Assembly (NCBI GenBank): GCA_947084935.1
Contig: CAMTUH010000007.1
Span: forward strand, 1-10,618
DNA: 10,618 nucleotides
DNA from: CAMTUH01 sp947084935
GTDB taxonomy: Bacteria; Pseudomonadota; Gammaproteobacteria; Coxiellales; Coxiellaceae
Direction: 5' to 3'
Each line of letters starts with the position of its first letter. Within the stretch, counting starts at the first letter, position 1. The notes under the pieces were generated by a model. It was not told the origin of the DNA. It saw only the letters and a list, made by a program, of their open reading frames with translations, and did no database searches. Shown here in pieces: positions 1-6,511 of the stretch. The translations under genes and the position numbers were made by a program.

Positions 1-1
1 A

Positions 2-985
2 GTTCCGATTGCCGTGGTGCTGTTTTTTGCGACACAGCCGTTTCTGCACGTGACGGCGGGCAGTTTTGCTTCGGTCGTTACGGCCATGATTATGATGTTG
101 AGACCGGTTCGTCGTCTGACGATGGTGAATAGCTTAATTCAGAAAGGTATCGCGGGGGCGGAAAGTATTTTTCGTTTACTGGATGAGGACGCAGAAAAAG
201 ATACGGGTACGCAAACGTTAAAACGAGCGAAAGGGCGCATCGAATACCAAAACGTGTTTTTTACGTATTCGCAGTCCAATCGCGAAATATTACAGAATAT
301 TAATTTTACCATTGAGCCGGGTCAAACCGTAGCGATTGTTGGTCGTTCCGGCGCGGGTAAGTCCACGTTAATTAATTTGTTGCCGCGTTTCTACGACATT
401 GAGAGTGGCGCGATTAAAGTAGATGGCGTTAATATTAAAGAATACCACTTGCAAGATTTAAGAAATCAATTTGCGTTGGTTTCGCAACAAATTGCGTTAT
501 TCAACGATACGATTTCACATAATATTGCCTATGGTCAAAAGCATGCCGTGGAGAAGAAAAAAATCATTGAAGCGGCTGAGGCGGCGCACGCGATGGAATT
601 CATCGAACATTTAGCTGATGGGTTAAATACCGTGGTGGGTGAAAATGGTGTGCTTTTGTCGGGAGGGCAAAGACAGCGCATCGCTATTGCGCGTGCGATA
701 TTTAAAGATGCGCCAATTTTAATTCTGGATGAGGCCACTTCGGCGTTAGACACGCACGCCGAGCGTCATATTCAAGTGGCGTTAGATAATTTGATGCGGC
801 AGCGAACGACGTTGGTTATTGCGCATCGATTATCAACGATTGAAAATGCGAATTGGATTATCGTGATGGATAAAGGTTGTTTGGTGGAGATGGGCACGCA
901 CGCCGAGTTAATCGCGAAAAATGGAATGTACGCGGTGCTGCATCGGATGCAATTTCGTGAGCCGGTTGCTGTTGAGGCAGTGTGA
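2..985 (+). CDS. msbA: Lipid A export ABC transporter MsbA, C-terminal part
   Basis: Half-size ABC exporter that flips lipid A-core across the inner membrane using ATP and works as a homodimer. Only the 3' part is present: the frame is open to the window edge, so the GTG at 14 is internal and not the start. The visible part begins in the last membrane segments (FFATQPFLHVTAGSF, then the region before RPVRRLT) and continues into a complete nucleotide-binding domain. I see Walker A GRSGAGKST (341-367), the signature LSGGQRQR (from 656), Walker B ILILDEATSALD (around 713-748) and the switch histidine in AHRLST. The motifs FNDTISHNIAYG and GENGVLLSGGQ are typical of MsbA rather than of other exporters, and the downstream lpxK agrees with the usual msbA-lpxK pairing. 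About the first 260 residues of a normal ~580-residue protein lie outside the window. Confidence 0.93.
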   Translation, partial: VPIAVVLFFATQPFLHVTAGSFASVVTAMIMMLRPVRRLTMVNSLIQKGIAGAESIFRLLDEDAEKDTGTQTLKRAKGRIEYQNVFFTYSQSNREILQNINFTIEPGQTVAIVGRSGAGKSTLINLLPRFYDIESGAIKVDGVNIKEYHLQDLRNQFALVSQQIALFNDTISHNIAYGQKHAVEKKKIIEAAEAAHAMEFIEHLADGLNTVVGENGVLLSGGQRQRIAIARAIFKDAPILILDEATSALDTHAERHIQVALDNLMRQRTTLVIAHRLSTIENANWIIVMDKGCLVEMGTHAELIAKNGMYAVLHRMQFREPVAVEAV

Positions 986-1022
986 GGTGCCGCCGATTGT
1001 GTACCATTGTTTCTGTAATTCG

Positions 1023-1107
1023 CCCTCGGGGTCCTGTCGCCTGCGGCACCCCGTCGTGCTCGTACCTGCGCGCGACGGGGTCCCCGCCTCCGGCGCCACC
1101 CCTCGGG
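1023..1107. repeat. GC-rich imperfect palindrome between msbA and lpxK
   Basis: This stretch is far richer in GC than its surroundings and folds back on itself. The inner arms are perfect over 9 bp (ACCCCGTCG at 1048-1056 with CGACGGGGT at 1073-1081), and similarity continues imperfectly outward through CCTGCGGC / GCCTCCGGC to CCCTCGGG at both ends. It fills much of the 225-bp gap between msbA and lpxK, genes that usually lie close together. It lacks the T-run expected of an intrinsic terminator. It resembles a decayed miniature inverted-repeat element; its family was not identified. Confidence 0.6.
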
Positions 1108-1168
1108 CTATCTACAATTTACAGAAGAATTGTTGTGTAATCGTGCTGCCCTCGATGAAGAAATTTAT

Positions 1169-1196
1169 TTGCTATGGCACATCGGGGGCTTATAAA
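1169..1196 (+). promoter_or_regulatory. Possible sigma-70 promoter upstream of lpxK
   Basis: TTGCTA at 1169-1174 and TATAAA at 1191-1196 are separated by 16 bp, a good match to a housekeeping promoter. Transcription would start near 1203, only about 8 nt before the ATG at 1211, which would cut into the AGGAA ribosome site at 1199-1203. Either the start is a little further upstream, translation is nearly leaderless, or this is a chance match and lpxK is read from msbA. Confidence 0.3.
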
Positions 1197-1210
1197 ACAG
1201 GAATTTTTTG

Positions 1211-2281
1211 ATGCACGCACCCAAATTTTGGTATCAGAGTCCTAGCTTCTATGCTTATTTGTTAGCTCCTGTTGCTTGGCTTTATCGATTAATCGTCAGA
1301 ATTCGTCGTCAATTTTATAATTGGGGACTGAAAAAATCACACGTTTTTTCCGTGCCCATTATCGTCGTTGGAAATATTACGGTGGGTGGAACGGGGAAGA
1401 CGCCGTTGGTTTATTGGTTGGTGAATTGGTTGAAAACGCAAGGGTATCGACCAGGAATTGTCTCTCGGGGATACGGCGGAAAAGAAAATCGTTTTCCGCA
1501 AACGGTCACGGCGTCCAGCGATCCCGCGGCAGTTGGCGATGAAGCGGTGTTACTAAAAATAAAAACTGATTGCCCGGTGGCGGTGTGTGCGAATCGCCCG
1601 CGTGCGGTTGAAAAGCTGTTGGCGGAAAATGAGTGCACTATCGTGGTATGCGACGATGGTTTGCAACACTACGCGTTGGCGAGAAATATTGAAATTGCTG
1701 TTATTGATGGAGATCGGCAATTTGGAAACCGACGCTGTTTGCCGGCCGGTCCGTTGCGTGAACCAATTTCTCGTTTAAAGCGGGTGGATTTTGTCATTGC
1801 TCGAACTCATTCTTCTGTCATTGCGAGGCCGCCGAAGCAATCCAGAAAATTATTGATTAATTCTGGATTGCCGCGGCGCCTGGCGGCGCCTCGCAATGAC
1901 GTGAATGAAGCACAAGGCAGATACACCCTGCAATTAACGCCTTTAAAAATATATCAACTGAAATATCCGGATAATGAAATTTCGCTCAGCGAATTAAAAA
2001 AAAGTACCGTACACGCCGTTGCCGGTATTGGGAATCCGCAACGGTTTTTTAAACAGCTGATTCAGCTTGGAATGACGGTAATTCCGCATCCGTTTCCCGA
2101 TCACCATCGCTATCGACCGAATGATTTTAACTTTGGTGATGACCGAATGATTTTATTAACTGAAAAAGACGCCGTAAAATGCCGGTCATTTGCCGACGAT
2201 CGATTTTGGTGCGTAATTGCCGATGTAGAACTATCCCCAGAGTTTTCCGAAAAATTATTGCAGCGGCTTCGCGAAATTTAG
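1211..2281 (+). CDS. lpxK: Tetraacyldisaccharide 4'-kinase with 28-residue in-frame insertion
   Basis: Phosphorylates the 4' position of the tetraacyldisaccharide 1-phosphate to give lipid IVA, late in lipid A synthesis, at the inner face of the inner membrane. The ATG at 1211 is preferred over the TTG at 1208 because AGGAA (1199-1203) lies 7 nt before it. The protein is 356 aa: an N-terminal hydrophobic helix (about residues 12-30, FYAYLLAPVAWLYRLIV), then the P-loop GNITVGGTGKT (54-64), DDGLQHYAL, the LPAGPLREP motif, and a C-terminal VAGIGNPQRFF ... TEKDAVKCR block. All are classic LpxK motifs. Residues 203-230 (VIARPPKQS ... AAPRND) have no counterpart in the family as I know it and are encoded exactly by the palindromic element at 1817-1900. 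Removing them leaves 328 aa, the usual family length. The insertion lies between the N-terminal kinase part (after RVDFVIA) and the C-terminal part, so the enzyme probably tolerates it as a loop. Confidence 0.95.
   Translation: MHAPKFWYQSPSFYAYLLAPVAWLYRLIVRIRRQFYNWGLKKSHVFSVPIIVVGNITVGGTGKTPLVYWLVNWLKTQGYRPGIVSRGYGGKENRFPQTVTASSDPAAVGDEAVLLKIKTDCPVAVCANRPRAVEKLLAENECTIVVCDDGLQHYALARNIEIAVIDGDRQFGNRRCLPAGPLREPISRLKRVDFVIARTHSSVIARPPKQSRKLLINSGLPRRLAAPRNDVNEAQGRYTLQLTPLKIYQLKYPDNEISLSELKKSTVHAVAGIGNPQRFFKQLIQLGMTVIPHPFPDHHRYRPNDFNFGDDRMILLTEKDAVKCRSFADDRFWCVIADVELSPEFSEKLLQRLREI
1817..1900. repeat. 84-bp palindromic element inserted in frame in lpxK
   Basis: Outer arms are perfect inverted repeats: GTCATTGCGAGG at 1817-1828 and CCTCGCAATGAC at 1889-1900. 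A second perfect pair, CAATCCAGAA (1838-1847) and TTCTGGATTG (1861-1870), closes a 13-nt AT-rich loop. The length is 84 nt, exactly 28 codons, and the first base falls on the first codon position, so the reading frame of lpxK is kept. The right arm has 9 more nt than the left because of a repeated GGCGCC block (1875-1890). No clear target duplication is visible at the edges. The organisation matches miniature inverted-repeat elements; in-frame palindromic elements are known from Rickettsia, and MITE families have been reported in Coxiella. The family assignment here is inference. Confidence 0.85.
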
Positions 2282-2286
2282 GAATT

Positions 2287-2313
2287 CCTTGATTTCGCAT
2301 GGCTTTATCAAGG
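2287..2313. terminator. Possible shared hairpin between convergent lpxK and nadE
   Basis: CCTTGAT (2287-2293) and ATCAAGG (2307-2313) form a perfect 7-bp stem with a 13-nt loop inside the 44-nt gap between the two convergent stops. It is symmetric and could serve both strands. The stem is short and AT-rich, and no clean T-run follows on either side, so its strength is doubtful. Confidence 0.35.
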
Positions 2314-2325
2314 CTACAATTAAAA

Positions 2326-3957
2326 TTAAATATCTTTACTGAACCCCGACGTAATCGGATATCGGCGATCTTTCCCAAACGCGCGTTCGGTAATGCGAAT
2401 ACCGGCAGGAGCCTGACGGCGTTTGTATTCGTTGCGATTCACCATGCGAATCACTTTCCGGACGACATGAATATCAAAGCCTTGCGAAGCAATAGTAAGA
2501 AGGTCTTCGTCTTTAGCTACATAGCGCTCTAATATTTCATCCAGAATGGGGTAGGGCGGTAACGTGTCTTGATCTTTTTGATTCTCGGCTAATTCGGCTG
2601 ACGGTGCGCGCTCAAGCACGCGCTCAGGAATAACGGGGGAAATGGCGTTGCGGTATTTACACAACCGATACACCATCGTTTTGTAAACGTCTTTCAAGGG
2701 GGCAAAACCGCCGACCATATCGCCGTATAACGTGCAGTACCCAACGGCCATTTCACTTTTGTTTCCCGTAGTCAGCACAATACTGCCTTTTTTGTTGGAA
2801 ACCGCCATCAGTAACATGCCACGAATGCGTGCTTGCAAATTTTCTTCCGTCACGTCTTTCGATAAGCCCCCGAATTCCACCGATAAACTTTCTAAAAACG
2901 CATCAAAAATAGGTTCGATATCGATAATCGAAGTGTGAACGTTGAGTGCTTTGGCTTCCGCTTGCGCGTCTTCGACGCTCATTTTTGCGGTAAAACGCGA
3001 AGGCATCAATAATCCCGAAACCCGATCGGAACCAATGGCGTCAACCGCAAGCGCCAGTGTGAGCGCCGAATCGACGCCGCCGGAGAGCCCGATAATCGCG
3101 CTGGGAAAATTATTTTTGTTGATGTAGTCGCGGATGCCTAATACCAGAATGTTATAAATTTTTTCTTCGTCCAGCGGTTCGGGTGGCAGTGGAGTTTCCG
3201 TCAACAGCTTCAAATCGTGTGTGAGATCAAATTCAATAGGCATCAAACACTCTTTAAAATAAGGCCCCTGTTGAACGTGTTGACCGCGCTCGTCGAATAC
3301 CATCGCTCCACCGTCAAAAACTAATTCGTCCTGACCACCGACGTGGTTTAAATAAATAATGGGAACGTTATTTTTTCTGCTTTGTTTGGCAAGTAAATCG
3401 CGACGATGGTGTGCTTTATCTTGTGCGAAGGGAGAAGCATTGATGCAAACAATTAGCTGAGCACCGGCTTGAACGGATTGTTGAATCGGTTCGTCAAACC
3501 AAATGTCTTCACAGATAATAACACCCATGTTCACGTTTTTAATTTTAACGACGCAGAAATCAACGCCTTCCGTGAAATAACGTTTTTCATCAAAGACGCG
3601 GTAATTGGGAAGGATGTGCTTGGCGTACGTGGCGATGATTTTCCCGTCCTGAATGACAGCGGCTTTGTTATAGCGCTTTCCGTCGATTAAATCAGGATAG
3701 CCCACGATAACAACGGTTTGTTTCGTATTGTCCGCAATTTGTTGCAGCGCTTTGTGCACGCGGTTATACAGTGCTGGGCGAAACAGTAAATCTTCGGGCG
3801 GATAACTTGTAATCGCTAATTCAGGAAAGATCACCACGTCGGCTTTATAGTCGCGATAAGCCCGATTGGCAGACTCGATAATAGACTTCATGTTTCCTTC
3901 GATATCGCCCACTAATAAATTTATTTGTGCCGCTACAACGTTGAGTTTCTTTGACAT
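2326..3957 (-). CDS. nadE: Glutamine-dependent NAD+ synthetase
   Basis: Cytosolic enzyme of the last step of NAD synthesis: it amidates nicotinic acid adenine dinucleotide using ATP, with ammonia drawn from glutamine. The protein has 543 residues and two domains. The N-terminal nitrilase-type glutaminase carries the expected triad: E46 (in FPELAITSYPPEDLL), K113 (in YAKHILPNY) and C149 (in IICEDIWFDEP). The C-terminal synthetase domain has the PP-loop SGGVDS at 292-297 and later TTGNKSEMAVGYCTLYGD. The length and domain order fit the bacterial two-domain class (also called NadE(Gln)). The ATG at 3957 has an AAGG ribosome site upstream (complement of about 3965-3970), which lies in the 12-nt gap after the DUF498 gene, so the two genes are probably co-transcribed and translationally close. 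The gene converges on lpxK. Confidence 0.96.
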   Translation of the reverse strand: MSKKLNVVAAQINLLVGDIEGNMKSIIESANRAYRDYKADVVIFPELAITSYPPEDLLFRPALYNRVHKALQQIADNTKQTVVIVGYPDLIDGKRYNKAAVIQDGKIIATYAKHILPNYRVFDEKRYFTEGVDFCVVKIKNVNMGVIICEDIWFDEPIQQSVQAGAQLIVCINASPFAQDKAHHRRDLLAKQSRKNNVPIIYLNHVGGQDELVFDGGAMVFDERGQHVQQGPYFKECLMPIEFDLTHDLKLLTETPLPPEPLDEEKIYNILVLGIRDYINKNNFPSAIIGLSGGVDSALTLALAVDAIGSDRVSGLLMPSRFTAKMSVEDAQAEAKALNVHTSIIDIEPIFDAFLESLSVEFGGLSKDVTEENLQARIRGMLLMAVSNKKGSIVLTTGNKSEMAVGYCTLYGDMVGGFAPLKDVYKTMVYRLCKYRNAISPVIPERVLERAPSAELAENQKDQDTLPPYPILDEILERYVAKDEDLLTIASQGFDIHVVRKVIRMVNRNEYKRRQAPAGIRITERAFGKDRRYPITSGFSKDI

Positions 3958-3969
3958 GGAATCGCCTTT

Positions 3970-4341
3970 TTAATCGATTAATAGCGCAGCCACAACGCGC
4001 CTACCTTCCGACATCAGTGCCGCGTAAGTACGACAAGCAGCCCCGGTATCCATATATTCAACACCCATTCGATTTTCATAAAGAAGGGCGAGCTTAGCGG
4101 GTGGGGGCATCTTGAATTGGCGGCCGGTGCCAAAGAGTACAACTTCTGGTTTCATCGCTAGAATGGGTTCGAAGTGCTCACGGGTGAGGTCGGCTAAGGA
4201 TTGGGGTGGCCAATCGCTGTTGAGTTCGTATGGAGACACGATGAGGCTTTTCCGGTAAACGGTCTCGTTGACCGTGATGGCCCCGGCCTCGTAGGCCCGG
4301 ATGTGGTAGTCCCCAATGCCGCTGTCTTCCGTCAGTATCAT
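3970..4341 (-). CDS. Mth938-like domain (DUF498) protein
   Basis: A 123-aa protein of the Mth938/DUF498 family, the same fold as the mitochondrial complex I assembly factor NDUFAF3; the bacterial role is not settled. Family signs are the start GIGDYHIRAYEAGAITVN, the block SLIVSPYEL, PEVVLFGTGRQFKMPPP in the middle, and the GVEYMDTGAACRTYAALMSEGRRVVAALL tail. This covers the whole single-domain family length, so the gene appears complete. The ATG at 4341 has no clear ribosome site before it, so leaderless translation or a different start is possible. It is divergent from rpsF, sharing a 126-bp region, and sits 12 nt upstream of nadE on the same strand, so the two probably form an operon. Confidence 0.88.
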   Translation of the reverse strand: MILTEDSGIGDYHIRAYEAGAITVNETVYRKSLIVSPYELNSDWPPQSLADLTREHFEPILAMKPEVVLFGTGRQFKMPPPAKLALLYENRMGVEYMDTGAACRTYAALMSEGRRVVAALLID

Positions 4342-4368
4342 GGAGTAGATGATAGCATGGTTTGGAAT

Positions 4369-4398
4369 TTGCTATCACGAAACAAATTCGGGTAGAAT
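4369..4398 (+). promoter_or_regulatory. Predicted sigma-70 promoter of the rpsF operon
   Basis: TTGCTA (4369-4374) and TAGAAT (4393-4398) are separated by 18 bp. Predicted transcription start is near 4405, giving a leader of roughly 60 nt before rpsF at 4468. This is the only long non-coding stretch ahead of the seven-gene plus-strand run, so it is the natural place for its main promoter. Confidence 0.6.
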
Positions 4399-4400
4399 AG

Positions 4401-4467
4401 CCCCTCTTTTTAACTCCTTGCTCCACCAGCAATCGCTCTGGGGGGCTTTAATCCGAAAGGGGGAACT
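4401..4467 (+). promoter_or_regulatory. Possible S6:S18-responsive rpsF leader
   Basis: The rpsF leader can fold with CCCCT (4401-4405) pairing to AGGGG (4458-4462), which would hide the ribosome site GGGGGA before the ATG at 4468. An inner hairpin can form from 4422-4429 with 4438-4445 (one A-G mismatch). An unpaired CCG at 4453-4455 lies next to the outer stem. In several bacteria the S6:S18 complex binds a leader structure with a bulged CCG and represses its own operon, so the arrangement fits that model. The folding was done by eye, and if transcription begins at 4405 the outer stem would be shortened. Confidence 0.35.
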
Positions 4468-4881
4468 ATGCGACATTACGAGATCGTCATTTTAGTGCAT
4501 CCGGACCAAAGCGGTCAGGTGCCCGCCATGGTTGAACGTTATCAATCCATGATTACGCAAGGCGGTGGCAAGGTTCACCGCATGGAAGATTGGGGCCGAC
4601 GTCAACTGGCTTATCCCATCCATAAAGTTCATAAAGCACATTACCTCTTGTTCAACGTCGAATGCGACGACAAAACCCTTCGCGAGCTTGAAAATGCTTT
4701 TCGCTACAACGATGCAGTGTTGCGCAGCTTAGTGCTAAAACGCGAAGGGGCGGTTACTGAAGCATCGTCGATGATGGGTACATCCGACAGCAAGGGTAAA
4801 AGCTATCGTCGAGAAAAACCACGAGCAGCCTTCGTTGAGGGCGTTGATGAATTAGCCGATGCATCATCGGATCAAGCGTAA
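4468..4881 (+). CDS. rpsF: 30S ribosomal protein S6
   Basis: Small-subunit protein that binds 16S rRNA together with S18 in the platform. The 137-aa product starts MRHYEIVILVHPDQSGQVP and contains GGGKVHRMEDWGRRQLAYPIHK and YLLFNVECDDKTLRELENAFRYNDAVLRSLV, all hallmark S6 sequence. The last ~35 residues form a charged tail ending in an acidic stretch (EGVDELADASSDQA), as in other S6 proteins whose C-terminus is variable. A strong AGGGGGA ribosome site precedes the ATG. First gene of the operon; rpsR follows after 11 nt. Confidence 0.97.
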   Translation: MRHYEIVILVHPDQSGQVPAMVERYQSMITQGGGKVHRMEDWGRRQLAYPIHKVHKAHYLLFNVECDDKTLRELENAFRYNDAVLRSLVLKREGAVTEASSMMGTSDSKGKSYRREKPRAAFVEGVDELADASSDQA

Positions 4882-4892
4882 GAGGATTAATT

Positions 4893-5120
4893 ATGTCTAC
4901 GTATTTTCGTCGAAAAAAATTCTGTCCGTTTAAGGCGCAAGGCGTCAAAGAAATCGATTACAAAAACATCGATATTTTAAGAGATTATATCATGGAGTCG
5001 GGACGTATTGTCCCAAGCCGTATTACCGGAACGAGTGCGAAATATCAACGCCAATTAGCGCGTGCGATTAAATTAGCGCGTTATTTGGCGCTGTTACCGT
5101 ATTGTGACACACACAAATAA
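4893..5120 (+). CDS. rpsR: 30S ribosomal protein S18
   Basis: Partner of S6 on the 30S platform. It is 75 aa, the standard length, with KKFCPFKAQGVKEIDYKNIDILRDYI near the start and the conserved RIVPSRITGTSAKYQRQLARAIKLARYLALLPY block. An AGAGGA ribosome site (4881-4886) overlaps the rpsF stop and lies 6 nt before the ATG. In enterobacteria priB normally separates rpsF and rpsR; here the two are directly adjacent, so priB is absent from this locus. Confidence 0.97.
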   Translation: MSTYFRRKKFCPFKAQGVKEIDYKNIDILRDYIMESGRIVPSRITGTSAKYQRQLARAIKLARYLALLPYCDTHK

Positions 5121-5122
5121 CC

Positions 5123-6025
5123 ATGCGTAAATTTGGCGCCTATTTACTAGCCGATAATCGACGTGCGGCAATTGCAGCGCTCATCTGCACCTTATTGCCA
5201 TTGATGATGATTCCCACGGGGTTTATCGCGGCGGTTATCGTTGGCTTAGTGACTTTGCGCAAAGGATATAAATCTGGTTTGATGGTGTTGGCTTTTATTT
5301 TGTTGCCCGCCATCAGTTTGTTGATCGCAAAGCGAGTTGGATTTTTTTACGATTATCTGCTGATGATTGCGCAAAGCGTACTGGTGTGGGTTTTTGCACT
5401 GGTTTTGCGGCGTACCCATTCTTGGAAATGGTTATTGGAAATCGCAGCGGTTATGGCACTTGTGGGTATAGTGGCGATTCATATTTTCGTGCCGAACATC
5501 GATAAAATATGGATTAATTTGTATCACCAATATATGAATTCACCGGAGTGGTCTTCAATCATGCGCGTGTCAAATGCGCCGTCCGAGCAAGCCATTCAAG
5601 TATATTCGCTGATTGCTACCGGAGCTATTGCATTCTTTATTTTGTTTTTTCTGTTCGTACAGGTACTGCTTGCACGGTGGTGGGAAACGGCCATCGTTGA
5701 ACCTGGGCTCTTGCAATACGAATTTAACCAGATTCGAGTCGATCGCGTGGCCGCGGTCCTATTGATGATTGCGACGATAGGGATGTATTGGAAATTGGCT
5801 TGGCTCATGGACCTTTATCCCGTATTATTATTTCCATTCATGATTGCGGGATTGAGTCTGCTGCACAGCCTTGCTTCACGACGAAGGGAGCTCGTTTTAG
5901 TAATAATTGCGGTTTACATTTTATTACTGATGCTGCCGATCACGCGGTATATCGTGATGGTGTTGGCGTTACTGGGCTTTGTGGACAGTTGGTACAACGT
6001 TCGGAAACATTATTTGACAACTTAA
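5123..6025 (+). CDS. DUF2232-type polytopic membrane protein
   Basis: A 300-aa integral membrane protein whose function I cannot name. Hydrophobic segments lie at about residues 14-44 (probably two helices), 51-68, 76-96, 104-123, 161-184, 208-222, 228-250, 256-273 and 276-289, so eight or more spans. The longest soluble stretch is about 124-160, followed by a short charged loop EYEFNQIRVDR around 199-209 before the next helix. Location between rpsR and rplI and the overall helix layout match the DUF2232 (YybS-like) family that often sits in this operon in non-enteric proteobacteria. It begins 2 nt after the rpsR stop with no clear ribosome site, so translation is probably coupled to rpsR. 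A role in the envelope or transport is possible but not shown by the sequence. Confidence 0.85.
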   Translation: MRKFGAYLLADNRRAAIAALICTLLPLMMIPTGFIAAVIVGLVTLRKGYKSGLMVLAFILLPAISLLIAKRVGFFYDYLLMIAQSVLVWVFALVLRRTHSWKWLLEIAAVMALVGIVAIHIFVPNIDKIWINLYHQYMNSPEWSSIMRVSNAPSEQAIQVYSLIATGAIAFFILFFLFVQVLLARWWETAIVEPGLLQYEFNQIRVDRVAAVLLMIATIGMYWKLAWLMDLYPVLLFPFMIAGLSLLHSLASRRRELVLVIIAVYILLLMLPITRYIVMVLALLGFVDSWYNVRKHYLTT

Positions 6026-6042
6026 AATACGAGGGTTATGCG

Positions 6043-6492
6043 ATGCGAGTCATACTGCAAGAGAAAATTACCAATTTAGGCAACGTGGGCGATCAGGTTA
6101 ACGTTAAACCCGGTTTTGCGCGTAATTTTTTATTTCCGTATGGGAAAGCACTTCCGGCAACGCCAGAGCACGTTGCGGAGTTTGAAAAACGTCGTGCGGA
6201 ATTCGAGAAGGCCGCTGCGGAAGTGTTAGCAAAAGCTCAAGTGCGTGCGAAGGCTTTGGAGAGTCTCAAGGTGACATTGACCGCAAACGCCAGTGAAGAA
6301 GGCAAACTGTTTGGATCGATTGCTTCGCGCGACATTGCAGAAGCGATTACGCAAGCCGGCGTGGAAGTCGAAAAACGTGAAGTGAATTTGCCTGAAGGGC
6401 CGATTCGCCAAATCGGTGAATACGAGGTGCAAATCCAACTGCACAGCGACGTGAAGCTGACCATCAAAGTGGTCGTGAATCCGGAAGCCTAA
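6043..6492 (+). CDS. rplI: 50S ribosomal protein L9
   Basis: Elongated two-domain protein that binds 23S rRNA at the base of the L1 stalk. The 149-aa length equals that of the E. coli protein. The N-terminal domain has MRVILQEKITNLGNVGDQV and the L9 signature VKPGFARNFLFPYGKA (about 21-36). A charged helix, FEKRRAEFEKAAAEVLAKAQ, links to the C-terminal domain (GKLFGSIASRDIAEAI ... VNLPEGPIRQIGEYEVQIQLH). The start at 6043 is set by the conserved N-terminus and by GAGGG at 6031-6035, 7 nt upstream; the longer open frame reaching back into the previous gene is not used. Confidence 0.97.
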   Translation: MRVILQEKITNLGNVGDQVNVKPGFARNFLFPYGKALPATPEHVAEFEKRRAEFEKAAAEVLAKAQVRAKALESLKVTLTANASEEGKLFGSIASRDIAEAITQAGVEVEKREVNLPEGPIRQIGEYEVQIQLHSDVKLTIKVVVNPEA

Positions 6493-6511
6493 GCATGTTA
6501 CACTAACTTCC

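Noticed and set aside
1048..1081. Intrinsic terminator after msbA
   Set aside because: The stem is strong but no T-run follows, and it lies within a larger palindrome; repeat element is the better reading.
1208..1210. TTG as the start of lpxK
   Set aside because: The next codon is ATG with better spacing to AGGAA, and it gives 328 aa after removing the element.
921..1211. Open frame of 96 codons running from the end of msbA through the intergenic palindrome
   Set aside because: It overlaps msbA out of frame, its composition follows the GC-rich palindrome, and it resembles no protein family; most of it is repeat sequence.
4349..4354. Minus-strand TATCAT as -10 box for the Mth938-nadE operon
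   Set aside because: It would start transcription at the ATG itself, and no -35 box is found at suitable distance; not strong enough to annotate.
4178..4432. Minus-strand frame of 84 codons overlapping the Mth938-domain gene
   Set aside because: It is an out-of-frame shadow of the Mth938 gene and of the rpsF promoter region.
5788..6042. N-terminal extension of the L9 frame into the upstream gene
   Set aside because: L9 begins with MRVILQE at 6043 with a good ribosome site; the upstream part is a shadow of the DUF2232 gene.
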